Source: Agelaius tricolor (lineage: Eukaryota; Chordata; Aves; Passeriformes; Icteridae). From it: a stretch of 64,000 nt of DNA. This document shows positions 23,401-37,479 of this stretch, one piece after another. The position numbers and the translations under genes were made by a program. The notes under the pieces were generated by a model that made no database searches, was not told where the DNA came from, and worked only from the letters and a program-made list of their open reading frames with translations. The stretch covers positions 18,615,001 through 18,679,000 of the forward strand of contig JALJCS010000010.1 in NCBI GenBank assembly GCA_023055355.1. The letters are read 5' to 3'. How positions within the stretch are numbered: position 1 is the stretch's first letter; each line of letters opens with the position of its first letter.

Positions 23401-26400
23401 AGGTAGTATAGAAGATAAAGAAAATCTGTTGCTCTTGTCTACAACCCCTTCTTCCTAGATGTCAAATCACGTTCAACTAGGGTAGTTACAGCCTGCACTT
23501 TACAAGTGAGAAACTGCAGGATGGGATTTGCCATATTCAATTATTTATTGAGTGAAAGATCTTTCTGTGGTCAGTCAGTAGCTATGCATAGGCCGGGTGT
23601 CATCTGGCATTTACATTGCAGGATTATGTGTTTGTTTTAAAAGCAAATCTTGGGTACTTTCAAGATGAAAGTACTGTTTCAGCCTTTTCTCTGATACTTA
23701 TTTCTAGCATTTCCAGTCATTTTAGTTACTTGTTTAACAATAACAAATTGGAGACCATCCTGGGAGTACAACAAATCTATGGAAAAGGGGGAATTTCACC
23801 CCTCAGTGTTCAAAGTTGATTAGATCTCATTACAGAGTGCCTTAAGTGAAATGGTTTGGAGCTTTGAATTTCTCAGTCTTCAATACCCTGAAATTTTTGT
23901 GTCATAAAACCCACTAGATTTGTGTAGGGACTAATACTCCCACTACAGAGAGTGAAGCCTTGAAGGGACATTATGTTTGAATTATCTTTCCATCCCTAGT
24001 GCTAGTTGTCAGCACTTATAAGCAGTAGTGTGGCTTGCTTTCCCTCATCATCCCTTTTACAAGAATCCATAGAGGACTTTAGTTTTGGCACCTTTTGCTT
24101 GGTACTAAATTCACCTTAAAAAACCATGTCTACACATTATGGGTTCTATTCATGAATGACTAACACCTCATTTGCACTTGAATTTCATTCAGGTTAAATG
24201 GAAACACTGTGCAATGCTGTGGAATTTACACAAATTTTATATCCTTGAATACAGATTGCTGGTAATGAAACTGACACTTTGTTGTGCATATTAAAGATGC
24301 CCAGAAGCCAAAAGAGGATGGAGAATAGGAGAAAATGCGATCAGATCTGGCCTGAATGAGCAAAGTGCTCTTACAGAGGAGTGGGAAAAGGAAGGAGGAA
24401 ATCAAAACAATTCTGCAATGAATAGGTGTCCCCTACAGCTCAGGCCTGGGAGCAAACAAAACTTGGGCTTTTGATGCTGACTGTGTCTGCTTGGACACCT
24501 GAGGTTTTCACCTATCTGGGTGGTTGCATTTGTCACTAGGTGGGAATCTGTACTCATCTAAACTAAGTTTCCTTCTTCTCATTTGAATTTGGTCTCCCTA
24601 GATGATTGCTGAAGGTGTTTTCCCCTGCCAAGCTTTGTTTGTGTCTAAGTGTTTTGGGGGGGCGTCAGGGGAGGAGAATTCATGAGCATGGAATTTGGAA
24701 TTTGACTCAAAACCTGCCTTTATTTTCTTGTCCTTTGTGCATTTGGACCACTATGACTTTTCTGCTGAAAATATTAACCAGAGGGGGCCACTGAATGATC
24801 TTCCTTTCATAAGATTTGTTTTCTTTTCCCTTAACTCATATGATGCCAAGCCCAGTGGCTCACCTGTCTGACATGGACCCACATGTGTGACAGGAATATG
24901 AAGACTAATAAGTACACAATCCTGTTCTGAAATTTATTCAGAGTTGCAACCAGATGCATGTGATCTGGAGGAAATTACTGTACGACATCCAGTGAACCAG
25001 CCTTATCACAGCCCACAGAACCTTGTGTGGAAGCTTTTGTCAATAGCCTGTAGAAGGTAAAAGCCTAGTTGCTTGCAAGAATTTCTAAGGTCAGTCGAGA
25101 TTCTGTGCTCAAGCTACAGAACCCCTGTCTAATGGTGTTACCAAGCAAGTTAAATTTTTTAAGAAGAGGTCTGAGCAGCAGCAAGGGAAGATGTTGGAAA
25201 AATTCTTTTAACTTTAGCTCAATAGTGTATGATCCCTAAAGTCACAGTCAATTCTTAGTTTTATACCATAGAGTGTTTATTACAAACAAACCTGAGATTT
25301 ATGTGGCCTTGTTTTAACTCCCTACATCTAAGACTAATAAATTTTGTGTCAGCTAATACTTCCTTATTTACTTATTTTAGTGATTAATATGTACTAGCAG
25401 ATATCTTTTGTTTTGAGAATGAAAATTGTGTATCAGAACAAAGAATGATAAGAGATGATCTTATCATTATGATCTGACCACATACTTGAGGTTCTCTCAA
25501 GGAGAAAAGATTCATCAGAAGATCCAGAACCATTCCAGAATAAACCCATGGAAACAATTAGCATAAATAGGAATTGTGATGAATATGTATTAGTTTGAGG
25601 AATATAACCTGGTCTTTTAGGCTACTGGGCATGCATGCTTTAAGGAGAATTCTCCATGCATCCAGTGCTGCTAATAAAGTAATGTCAACTTTCTAACCCA
25701 GCAAGCTGGTTGGAGGGCTTATTTCACTGTTTTCAGTGACAATGACATCTGCCTATGTGTCCAAATGAAATTTTGGGTAACAGCAACCTTCAGGTACACT
25801 TTCCCTACTAGACAGAGATCCTGGCTAAAAATTCGGAAGTTTTCTGCTACTGATTGTTAAGCTTTTCTGGTGATTGTAAGTATCTAAAATAATTCTCAAC
25901 CCACTGGAAAGAGCTGGTGACTGCTCATTATTGTTCAAACGGAACTTCCTTACACCATGTAGAAGTTTTATCATCTCAGAAACTAGTGCAAAGTTTGGCT
26001 TCACAAATATAAACTAGCAAAAGAGAAATCAGGAAATGATTTTAAAAATCTTTTTATTCCCTTGAATACTTATGCCTTCTCTTCAGTCTACACTAGGTCT
26101 TTTTTTCCATGATACACAATACATCCAATTTTCTCTCTTCACTGGTTAACACATGTGAGAATTATTGTGTGGGAAGAAAAAAAATCTGCTATTTGAATAC
26201 CAAGTCACAGTAGACAAAATCTGCACTCTGAGTATCTACTCAGGGGACAGGTACTTTCTCCACCTTTCAGAGGTCAGCAATAAATGGTGTAAGTTTTAGG
26301 AGTATAAATGATTATGTATAAGAAATCTTCCTTTATTCATTATTTTCTTTTTGTTTCAATTTCCCTGCAGAAATTGATCTGGGTTGCAATTTTAATTTCA

Positions 26401-29400
26401 GCAGGGCTGCTTGGAAAAGCAAATCTGAAAAAGAGACTGTCATAGACTGCATATCATTATTACAATATATATGTAATATATGATGTAAGGTATATAATAT
26501 ACATTATTACATTATATTTGGGGTTTGGAATTCTGGCTTCTGCAGACTGCAGAATTGGTATTACTAGCTGGAATAATACCAAACAAAGTGAGTTGTAGCC
26601 TGTGGAGGTAACATGTCAGGCATGTAATCCTGTTCTTCATTTAAAGTTTCTTTCTTCAGAAATAAATAAATAGACTGTAAACTGTTGGGCAGCACCTATA
26701 TGCAAAACAAGCAGTGAAGGAGATATACGTGACCCCAGCAGTCTCTAAAGTTACTTTCTAAACAACCCTGAGACATTTGGATCAGCTCCATTAAAGACAG
26801 AAAGCTTAAGAAGAATAGGAGAACACATCAATATGTACAATTTTCAGGTAATTTTTTTCCAAACAAAATTTGTTTGTATTATTGCTAGCCTATCATGGTA
26901 ACCAGCACACTACCAGTTGTTATAAAAGTGATAACTTGATAAGCAATTCAAATCTGATGGTCCTATACCGGTGAGTTTTAAGTTTCAAGGTGCTCCTCTC
27001 TATTAAGGCAAAGAATCATAATCAGCCCAAGTCCAGTTATCAGCTTCCCCTGTTACCCAGTGCAGTGTGATTTTGCTCCATGGTGATGCAGTGTTGCAAT
27101 GATTTATATCAAAGCAAGCAAACTTCAAGCTGACTCTGCAAAAAATATAGAGAAGGTCAGCGATAGGAACTGCTAACATGTTGCAGTTTCTGTGAAGCTG
27201 CAGAGAAGCCCACTATGAGCACTACAAAGCTCAGAACATTTCACTAGTCTTTGATTTCTTATTTTTGAAAGACTGTAATGGAGCCAGCAGGTAGTATAAG
27301 ACAGTCAGGAAATGTTTTAGGAGACAATATCATATATCTGAATAACTTCTATAGCTTTATACTATCTATACATTCCTTTGCTTTGTGGAAAAAACAGAGA
27401 GCTGCTGCAAATAAAACTGAGGTCTCTAGAGGATAATCATGTAAGACAGTGATTATGCTCTGCAGCATTTATTTACCTGTCTACAATCATAGGCAGGTAT
27501 TAATGACAACAGAAAAAGCAGTCAATGATAACATCAGTTGAAGAAAGTATATCAGCATAAGTATTAAAATACTTGACTGGAATCACTCAGTTGTCTGTCA
27601 ATTAGCAGAGGTGTTCCTTTCTTCCTTATTTTGCCATGTTTTAAAAGTAGGACAAGTAAAATATTGTCCAGACACCTGATCTTCTTAGATGAATTCTGTT
27701 GTAAAGCTACACATTTGGCCTGAAGACCAAAATGAACCTTAGTGCTGTGGATTAAGGGACACAAGACCAAAAACACCTTCTAAGCGCAGTTTCGTGATGT
27801 GGGGTTCCTTATTTCTGGTCTCCACCTTAACTGAATCAGACCAGAAAAATGTGATTTTCCAAATACAACAGGCAGGAAAAGGACAGGAGTTGAGTGGCCT
27901 CCATTTCTTCCAGTCTACCCATGTGGACCAGCTCAGCTGTCAGGGACAGGCTCTCTGTATCAATCTTTATTAGTGCCCTGACTATTTGAGATGTCAGGTT
28001 CCTTTTTACACTGCCTCAGTTTCCACCTTTTCTGTGATTTACTACTCAGTCATTCTCTTTCTAACTTCATTTCAAGGCAATATGTCTGCAACTCCTCTGA
28101 CATTGTCTTCTTGGAGGTATCTGAAACTTGGTGAAGCTCCAGTTTTATTTCTTGCCTAGCTGATCCAGTTCAGAGCTATCATCCACTAGCTTTTTCCCCC
28201 CTCGAAATGATTCACTTACAAACTTCTTTCCTCTGAATCAGCCATCAGACACTCGAGAGCCCAAGAAGTAGCAGTAAGCTGCTTTTTCTCATTCTTATAC
28301 CACTATCTGTATGGTGTAAAATCAGATAGTAAAAAGGGGTGAGGCAGTGGAGGAGACCTTCATCATGTGCCCTAAAAATCTTTACACCAGAAAACGGTAT
28401 GAGACTGCAGCACATATTTATTGACACCTTGAATAACTGAATTTATGTTAAAAGTGGATGCTTTACAATGATTCCACCATGATCAGGATTTTTTCAATGC
28501 TGATCCCATCTTTTCTTTTGCATTCAAAGGCATAAGAGAGAATTTTGTTGAACTCTAATAAAAAACATTCCTAGGGCTTGGTATTGCAATTATTGGAAAC
28601 TGAGGCTGTTAAAAATGACATGACAGTTTTGTATTAGCTAATGGCATATTTTAGGAATAATTCCTTTTTATTCCATAAAAATCTCAATATTTACCTCTAT
28701 TCAGTCTTTTAAATGACATGATAAATTATTGAAGCTGTGTTTTTAAAATATGAGATTTTTTTCATACCTTTCATACCTTCACAAATGACTGTGAAGTCAT
28801 TTGCCTTACAGGATTCCTATTGTGACTTCTTGTATCTTCAATATAAACTGTTTCTACCAAGTTTCAAACAATTGGTCCTGTCAATATTATTTCAGGGTTT
28901 GTTGGTTTCAGGAAACAGAGTTATCACTGTGAGAGCATTATTGGTATGCTCATTAGGAGAAAAAAAATGTGCTTTACATCTGTATTTATAAATTATTCTT
29001 TGATCAGCCTGTCACTACTGTACACTTAGAATAGCATCAGAGCACTGAAATAGTAATAATAAGAGGAAATAGCAGTATCACCTTTATCCCTTCTAAAAGA
29101 AGTGCTGCCACAAACGTTAGAAAGGCAGGGCATGGGAAATACTGCTCGTGCTGCAGCATCACAGCTCTTAGGAGAGGGGCCCCAGAGCTCCTGGGAGAGC
29201 AGAGCAACAGCAGGGCTGGAAACACTGGGCTCAGGCTGGCAGTGCTCCTGCCCACAGTTACCTGGTAAAAGAAATAGCCCAGCTCAAAATCTGGTTTGAA
29301 AAGTCTGTGTTTAAAAACCAGTGAGAACAAGTCCAGTATCAGCACTGAAAAAAGTGTGAAAAGGCAGCAAAGTCAGCATGAGCAGATGAAAGGTTTCTGA

Positions 29401-31120
29401 AGGAGCCAGCTAAAGCGAACTGAGAAGTACATTTACCAACTCTTGACAGTTCTAACTAGAGAGATTTGGAGCAGATAACAAGGAGGTATTTTTAATATTA
29501 TTGAAATATATCACAACAGGAAAGGTATTTTGGGAGAAATCTGACTCTCCATGCTTCTTTGTCGCCTGTGGGGTGGTTGACATCCAGGGGATAAAGGATG
29601 CTGATGAGCTGGGGAAAGGGTGGGGGATCACAAATGTTCCTTCTTGGTGCAAAAGCAGGCAAAAGCAGTGCCACAGCCAGCCCGTGTGATGCTCTCAGCT
29701 CACAGCCCAACCAAACACCTGCTGAGAAACGCGGGACCTTCTGCGAGCAGCGTTTGCACTGGGCAACTCATGAGCTGATTGCTTGTATGATGGGAACATG
29801 TGGGGGTTTTAATCACATCTAATAACAACCCAGCTGCCAAAGGCAAGCAAGGGATGGGAATCTGATTCTTCTCCACCCAGCATTGTTGTGAAACTAACTG
29901 TCGACTTCCATGCTAATAGAGCCAAAACCAGCAGACCCAGCTTTAAAATGTAGTTCTAGGGCACAATAGCATGTTTGGTTTTAGTTTCTTTAATAGCACA
30001 GCTAGGAAAGTTGATCCTTTGTGGAATACTTTGCTAAAATGAAAAGAACATCAATATTTTTCTTCCAAATAAATATATATTTGAATTTCATCACACATGG
30101 TCCTTGTAAAAATAATTACGAAAATAGATATTAGCTGAGCATGAACAAAACTACCCCTTGTTTACTTGAATTAGAAAAAGGATGATTAATGGTAATGAAC
30201 GTGTTACATTACTCATTTGTCAAAAAAGATCAATAATGTTAAATACCCCTGGAATGTCACAAAGCTGCCTCCAGTGCCGTGCAAGTTTTGTGAACAATTC
30301 TGGTGGAAAACCATCTGTCAAAGGGGCCAATTCACACACAGAGTTCTGCCTCCTGCTTCTCTCCTACCCTCCTGCTTGGTGCTGAGGAATGACCCCTGCT
30401 AACAGGGGGAAAAATAAATCTAGAAAATAAGTATGGTAATTTTTTGCTTTTACTTGGTTATTTTGCAATTCAGATAGTTTCAGGGGGGCAGGTACAGTTA
30501 CAATTAGGCAAAACGTTAATCCCCAGAAGGGGAATGGGGGAGGATGGGGGAACTCATCAGTGATGCCCCTGTGCAGTGGAAGGGACTGGGAGTTCCTGCT
30601 GGCAGGGCAGTTGGCCCTGCTGGCCCTGCTGCTGCTTGAGAAGAGCACGACACAGCCCAGGAGGAGAGGCCAGAGCATTGCTTGTGGCAACACTCTCTCC
30701 TTGTAGCTCTTCTGTAATTATTTCACAGTTTTTTATGTTTCTGTGTGATGCAATGCAAATTCCTGGAGGCAGCAATACTTGCCATGAAGGACCAATTAGT
30801 GGTCATCTCAGGAGGACTCACGTGGTTGTATCCAGTTGTCACTGAGCCAGATCCAGAAGTGGTTTATGTGATGAGCAGGGATTGCTTTTCCCATTCTTGC
30901 AATACTGGGAAACAGCAATATGATAGAGCCTACATAGTAGTTTGAAACCAGATACTTAGAATTCATAGTAATTAAATGTACTCTGACAAGTAATCTTCTG
31001 GACAACCTTTTTAAAGTTACTACAGCACTCACTCTTCAGATTTGAGGACAGGTGCCGTTAGTTTGTATGGAGGAGTGGGATAGAGAGACATATAATCTTC
31101 CTGGTTTTTCCCTGATTCCC
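23400..31120. other. Noncoding unique DNA
   Basis: No coding exon or repeat family is recognised with confidence. Contents: a G7 tract (24656-24662), an AT-rich dyad region near 26450-26516, GC-richer patches at 29100-29270, 29560-29760 and 30540-30690 in which several overlapping frames stay open on both strands, and otherwise AT-rich DNA. A short segment near 28011-28045 vaguely resembles a MIR core but is too short to call. Confidence 0.55.
26450..26516. repeat. AT-rich imperfect dyad, low complexity
   Basis: About 65 bp of alternating TA/AT-rich sequence with ATTACAATATATATGTAAT-type self-complementarity. It could extrude as a cruciform. It is probably a decayed AT microsatellite. Confidence 0.6.
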
Positions 31121-31290
31121 CTTCTCACCCTGAGCGAGTTAATTTAACCTTCCCTTGGCTCACTTTTCCCACCTACAAATTATGTACATTGTTATTTAAG
31201 TACCTCAGAGAGATATTTCAATTTTAATTAGTGTTTGTAAAATGCTTTGGGTTATTTGGATCAAAGTGTGATTTATTATTCAGTAATGTA
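31120..31290 (+). mobile_element. MIR/CORE-SINE-like remnant (amniote type)
   Basis: The order of blocks matches the amniote CORE-SINE/MIR body and tail. A GAGCGAGTTAATTTAACCTT block corresponds to the 'GGCAAGTCACTTAACCTC' part. Next comes CACTTTTCCCACCTACAAAT for 'TCAGTTTCCCCATCTGTAAA', then TTTAAGTACCTCAGAGAGA, then TTAATTAGTGTTTGTAAAAT and GCTTTGGGTTATTTGGATCA. The tRNA-like head is missing or unrecognisable. Divergence is high, as expected for an insertion predating birds. Confidence 0.75.
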
Positions 31291-33028
31291 TGTTATTGTG
31301 TGGTAGGTGTACACTGAATATGCTGCAAAGGAGGGTGGCAGCAAATACACTCATTTTTACTTTGTTATCTGTTTATATAACGTGGGCTGTAAGATTCCCC
31401 ATTCTTTGGTTTCATTTCCAACAAGTTTGATCAAAGGTGTTTTGATTTTTCACAGCCTTGCCCTTTATAGGTATTCTAGTGCATTTTTATGAAAAAGACC
31501 TACTCAGGTGAAGGGAAGGGACCACTAATATCCTGACATACCAATACTAATTAGACATCTCCATATATTTTTACTGAGCTCTTGTTCTATGGACATGAAT
31601 ATATGCATATCATGTTGGCTAAAGGTCATGCTAGAATGTGAGGTCTGAGTTCTAGGTTGTGATTTTAGGAGAATGGAGATAGAATCCAAAAATGTGCCAA
31701 AAACTCTTCTCCCACATGCTAGGCCCCAGGAACATGGAGCACATTGTGAATCTAGGACCGTGCAGGAATGGGAAATGAGCCCTTCTAGTGAGATTTGCTT
31801 TAAGTGATCCCTGTAAAGAAGACCCTGCAGACTGGAACAAACTGGGGATTGGATCTATATTCTCAGAGAGATCATTTGCCTGTTGCAGTATCTCCAGATG
31901 AGCATCTGAGCTCTGAATCAATCAACTTTGTTTACATTTTTATTAATATGAGTAGATTTCTCTGCAAATTATTTTAGTTATGGGTGTTATTCCTCATGTT
32001 GGTAATGACAGACCAAGCCAGAAAGCATTTCTGAAATTCACTGCAGTACAAACCCACACTTCCAAAGATATCCTACCAGCAGCATCACTCAGGTCCATCT
32101 TATGCACTTACACATTGATTTGTTTTCATCTCTGCCCTGTCCATTTGCAGGTTTATTTCCTGTGATAATCCTTCTGAGCCCTCTCCTTCCTTGTTGACAG
32201 CCAGCAAGAGAGAGCCAGGGGAAGATGATCCTATGCTTTTAGCTCCTAAAGGAAATGTTAGAAATGTGCATATTTTAAGGGCAGAATAGGATATCCAGTT
32301 GTGGAAAATGCACAGCACAATCCCTCCTGGAGGGAACAGAAAACAGACTGCTAAGAGTGAAATCTTCAGGAGAAAACCCAGGGCTTAGGGAAGCTGTGCA
32401 GAACCAAGTGGTGGGGAAGGAGCACTTCTGCTTTGCATGATACTGTGGGTGGATTTGCCTTCACTTATGCTGAGGCATCAAACACCAGGTTCAGAAAAAG
32501 AAAAATAGTATCAAACTGGCAGGGGGAAAATATAAACTCTTTATAAGATCAAGTGGAAAGATGATAATATGACAGGCACAGGGAAGCTATAGAGAGGCCA
32601 CAGAGACCTGTGGTGATGTTTGCTGAGCTGCAACACCACACCCCCACCCCTCCACATTTTAGAGTGTTTAAAGTCTGTAGCAGTACAATTATAGCAAACT
32701 AAAACTCAAAGGAATTAGATCAACTGCACTGTTTTGATAGAATTTTAACTGAATGGATGACCTGCATAAAAAAAGAAAAGAAAAAGGACAAAATTACTTG
32801 ATGGTGTTGACCACAAGATGGATTGGAACTCAAACACAATTTCTTATAGATGAATTTTAATAACTATGAATTTATTGAAATACATATGTGTAAGTATGTA
32901 AGATGTACCCCCATGTGCCTCACAATACATTTAGAAATATCTGTCTCAACTTTGTAAAACACACAAAGCTAAATGATTAACAGTGGTTTGAAACAGAGCT
33001 GACACTGGCAAATTAGAATAGTAATTCA

Positions 33029-33080
33029 CAATTTCTTAAGACTTCTACTCAATTTCTTAAGACTTCTACTCAATTCTTCT
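33029..33080. repeat. 21-bp tandem duplication, about 2.5 copies
   Basis: The unit starting CAATTTCTTAAGACTTCTAC is present at 33029-33049 and repeated exactly at 33050-33070. A diverged partial third copy (CAATTCTTCT) follows at 33071-33080. Exact identity of the two full units implies a recent duplication or an assembly artefact. Confidence 0.9.
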
Positions 33081-33524
33081 ACAAAGAGCTAATTCACTAT
33101 ATGGAGAAAAGGAAGAATCACTCAGGACAGCAGTGAGGTCTGTAATAACCTGTTGTCTCTTTCTTTTCTGTCTCCAAGGTTTTGCTTTTCCATGCAGCCC
33201 TAAAGAGTGGACACAAAAGACTATATTTGCTTGAAAGGTGAGAAATAAAATATATGTCTGGACTTTAAGTGGCTCCACACAGCACTGATTCTTGTGTTTG
33301 ATTTTCTTACCTGTCTACATACAGCCCTCACTCAGTTCCTCTGCTATTGTGCTCAGTGTCACTTTTGCTGAAGGAAAGTGGCTGAAATGTCGCTTTAACC
33401 AAACATCTTGAGATTTTGGAGACAGGTCTGAAACTGAAAAGAGATTGATTCTCATGGGAAAATCCTGTCGTTGGACAAGGAGATGTAAATCACAGCTGGC
33501 TTACAAAACAAGTGAGAAAACAGA

Positions 33525-33549
33525 TTTTTTTTTCTTTTTTTTTTTTTTT
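33525..33549. repeat. T-rich homopolymer tract
   Basis: Twenty-five bases of T interrupted by one C. Simple repeat. Confidence 0.9.
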
Positions 33550-36500
33550 GCTAAATTGGCAAAGGGGGGAGGCTAGGCTCTGTAAGGCTAAGGAATCCAG
33601 CTTTTCCAGGGCCTGGGCTCCACTGCTCACCTGAATGCATCTGGGAGAAACCCTACTGCTAGTACCCATTCAACACTAAAACTGTCATGTGCTTCTTTCT
33701 CACAAGCATCTTCCCAAGGTGTCTTTGAGATCCCTCAGTTCTCACCAGTATTGTACAACAACTCTCATCATTCTTATCATTGCTTATTTTAAGCTTCTAA
33801 ATAGTTTTCCATTGGAGGAATTTCCCTGTGTGCAGCAAGGAAGCCATTCTGCACATCTTGTAAGAGGGCTAATGCTGAGCTGTGGTCACTGACAAGGGCT
33901 GATCCCACCAGGACCCATGTGCAGAAATGGAACTGCCCACGTGGCTGCCTGCCTGCCATTTCCCTTTGTTTCAGTGGCTCCAGAGACTGACCCTGTGAAT
34001 GGAGTTACCGGTTTATATTTAGGGAGTTGGGTACTAAACTCTCTGGGAGAGAGTTGGGAATACTAAAGTGGTGTAGAAACCTAGTGCTCAAGAGAAGAAT
34101 CAGAGGGATGTGGAAGACAGCTCTTCCAGAGAGTCAGGGAATACAGGGTACCAGGCAAGGTGAAGCAGGGGCAAAGCAAGGGGAAATGTAGGTCACAGGC
34201 CTGGGGACCAGCTGTGACAGCCAGCATCAGAGTGCTGTCCTCACAGATCCCATTTCCACCCGGGAACCAGTGGAGGAGGAGGCTGGGTCTCCGTGCCCTC
34301 TGCAGGAGTCAAAAGCTGCATCCTACTGTGGCCAAGACATGGCCAGCAGAGTGGAGGAGTGTGGAGTACACCAGATATACTCACCAGAGGACAGAGTGCC
34401 CAGTGCCTGTGCCTCCTCTTGGCTCACTCTTCACTTTATATTACAGCTCTTTTTCTGCGCCTTGCCCACTTAAAGTAGTCATTACTCTTTTTTAATCTCC
34501 TAACAATACAGAAAATTTCACCTTCTGCATTTTATATGGCTCTGTCAGTACCCTCTAATATTTTTGATTTCAAGAGCTTTTTCTGAACCTTTTAATTCTC
34601 AAGACTAGAAATCTTATTCAGATAGTAATTCAGTCATCTTTAAAAACCTCTACCTATATATTCACTGCTGTGATCCAGGATATCTCATTCTTCCATTTCT
34701 TCCTAAATCTTCCTTTAGAGTTCATTTATTTTTAGTTTTGCCAATAGTAATTTGCTTCAATAGGAAGTTTTTGTATGCTGGAGAATAATCTGAATGATTT
34801 TTTTTTCCTTTCAGGAAAATTTTGTTTTTCCTTCAAAAGACAGTGGATAGATTTGCTATGAGATGATTCCTAGAGAATATGTGAGAGCATGCTAACATCA
34901 TCTGACACCTATCAAACCAGCCATCTTCCCCCATGTCTCGTGCTAGAAATTGAAGCCCAAAGGTAGGTGTCCTATGAGATGGTGGTAATTTCCAGTAAGC
35001 AGATTTAGAGGAAAATACTTTTTTTTTTTTCTTCTTTCAAGGCTTTCCTGAAGAACTGAAAACATGCTCTTTTTATTTTTATAGCTCACTGGTAGCAGTT
35101 CTTCTAATTTACTCATACATACAAACACACACTTACTTGCAGCAAGAAATAACTGTACTAAAAACTTTAATGATACTGAGGAAGCAGTCACCTGTTACTC
35201 TGCTCTGGCAGTTTCAGCTGTCTAGTGAACTTGAGTTATTGTAGTGATTTATCATAAGTGCTTTAAGCCATATGCTATATTCTGCACCTATATTTTATAT
35301 TTATAGCTTCCTGTATTGAATACTTAAATTTTCATCTTATTTTCACAATGAAAGAATTTTTAATGTGAAAAGCACTAACTAAAATTAGGTAATGATTACT
35401 CCTTGTCTCATCCTTGGTACCTGTTACCTTTTTTTTCAAGTGGTACCAAACTTGTGCCCATTTCATCTGTATTCAGAAATTTGGGTCACAGGGGTGAATA
35501 ATGTTAAGGTCAGCAACTGTTGGTAGTTTCCTAGGGATGACTTCCGTCTTAGATGTGTAAACAATCTTGGCTGAGGCTGAAGGTCTTTACCTAAAGACCC
35601 TGAGAAGTGGTGTTCCTGATGATGGAACCGCTGGAGCATGTCCTCTGCCAGCAATGCCTTCCTAGGACATTGCCCACTTCCCTTGGCTGCTTATTCTCAC
35701 CTGATCAGGGCAGCTCCTGTCTTTCTTGGCTGCTCTGGAGTAACAGTGTCAGGGTGGTTCTACAAACCAGATCACCAAAATGAGCCAGGCAGAGGAGCTG
35801 AGAGCTCTGGTGGTAACACAGCATCCCTTCACCTGTCTGGTTTCATGGGCCATGATCTGCAGAAACAGAATGGGGAGGACTGGGGATTAGCACACAAGCT
35901 CTTCCCTCCTGGAAAAAATGGCTTCACCACTGAAGGAAACATCAGTAACTACAGAGAGCATAAAAATAAAGTAGGAAGGTCGAGACCTTTATTAATTTAT
36001 ATTAATTGATCTTGGTAACTACCTTATCTGTGCCTTGAGGTCAGTTTAGGGGTATGCCCAACTTTCTGCCTCTTGTTTTGCACAGAATTACCAACTAATT
36101 TGCACTACCTACACAGTAGTTACCATTTCTTCCCTCCCCTGGTTACAATACTTGAATATACAGTAGTAGTTTCTTAGATAATTTAGTTTTATTGTTGTTT
36201 CTATTGGAAGAGAGACAGCAGAGAGGAGGAGGTAAATAGTGGATTTGATCTTTAAATTGAACTCTGCAGGATAGGAGATGTTACAATGCTTGGTTGATGG
36301 CAGAGCCTGAGATGCAGGACAACTCTTTGCCCCCGAAATGCTACCAGCCTTCTTTACTCTGCCTTCCAAAATAAAACACAAAATCAATAAAGCTTCCAGT
36401 ATCAGTAAACTTCCCTCTGTTTGAACTGGCAGCTGGCCAACTCATTTGGACTGTTCTCCCCACTGGTATAAAACACCCATGCAAGGAGGGAAAAAAAGCT

Positions 36501-37264
36501 GAGGAGGCCCCTATGATGGCATATGAAAGAACGCCTTGCTAATTTTCTTATTTGAACAATATAACAGAAAATCTTGGACTCAGTGTTTAAAAACAAGCTT
36601 ACTCACACTCTTTTGTAACTCTAATTTTGTTTTTTTGAACATTTATCACCTAAAACCATGCAATTGTTCATCTGAGTGAATACATATACAAAACCCATTC
36701 CTCTTTGATGTTTTAGCTAGGATTCAAGAAAATAGGGAGAAAAAAATGTCTGTACATAGATGCAGCAGTTTCCTGGGATGTTAGTCTCCCTCCTGGGCAG
36801 CAGTGGCAGAGGTGTTTGGATTCTCTGGCGGATGCGTTGGGGTTCCATGGCTGAATGCATGAATTGCACAGGCAGTGGACTGAGCTGCATTTTCAGCATG
36901 GTTTCTGCTCAGTCACTTATAGGTATTTATGATTTGGTGTTAGAAACATCCAGACTCTGCCCCACATGTTCTAGAAATTTAAAACCAGAAAGGTCCTGCA
37001 CAAGTACTGGCTGCACAGAGGTTATTTTTTGAATGCTGATGTATATGCAGAGATTGTTGATAACAATTGACAATTAAAAAGCATTTGATATAAGTGACGA
37101 AAACATCTACCTGGGAGGTTTGCCCAGTGTCAGCTACTTTGAGACTTGAACCCAGGTTACTGTCTGTACATTTCAGTCTGTGTTTCTGGATTTACATAGG
37201 TGAAATGTTGACCTAGAAGAATATGGAACAAACCACTACAGCTTTAAGCTGCAGAGGTTTATAG

Positions 37265-37281
37265 AAAAAAAAAAAAAAAAA
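37265..37281. repeat. A17 homopolymer
   Basis: Seventeen consecutive A residues with no recognisable retroposon body upstream. Confidence 0.9.
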
Positions 37282-37479
37282 GGGCAGAAACAAAGGCAAG
37301 CAGATGGCTAAAGATGAAGGTCACATCAGATTGAGAAGTTTGTCAAAATGTGATGACATAGGTAATCTGTAAACTGTTATTGCACCTAGCTGGAGGTGCT
37401 GAAAAACATTTTGAAATTACAAAAAACACTGGAGTCACCAGCACACAGGCAGGAATGATAGCCTGGAGTGGTTCTGCTC

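Noticed and set aside
28011..28045. CTGCCTCAGTTTCCACC-like string, possible MIR core
   Set aside because: Only about 17 bp fit, and the flanks do not continue the MIR/CORE-SINE order.
37095..37170. GGGTTCAAGTCT-like B box on minus with a following CTGACACTGGGCAAACC string, possible SINE
   Set aside because: No A box upstream and no tail. Similarity is too short to call.
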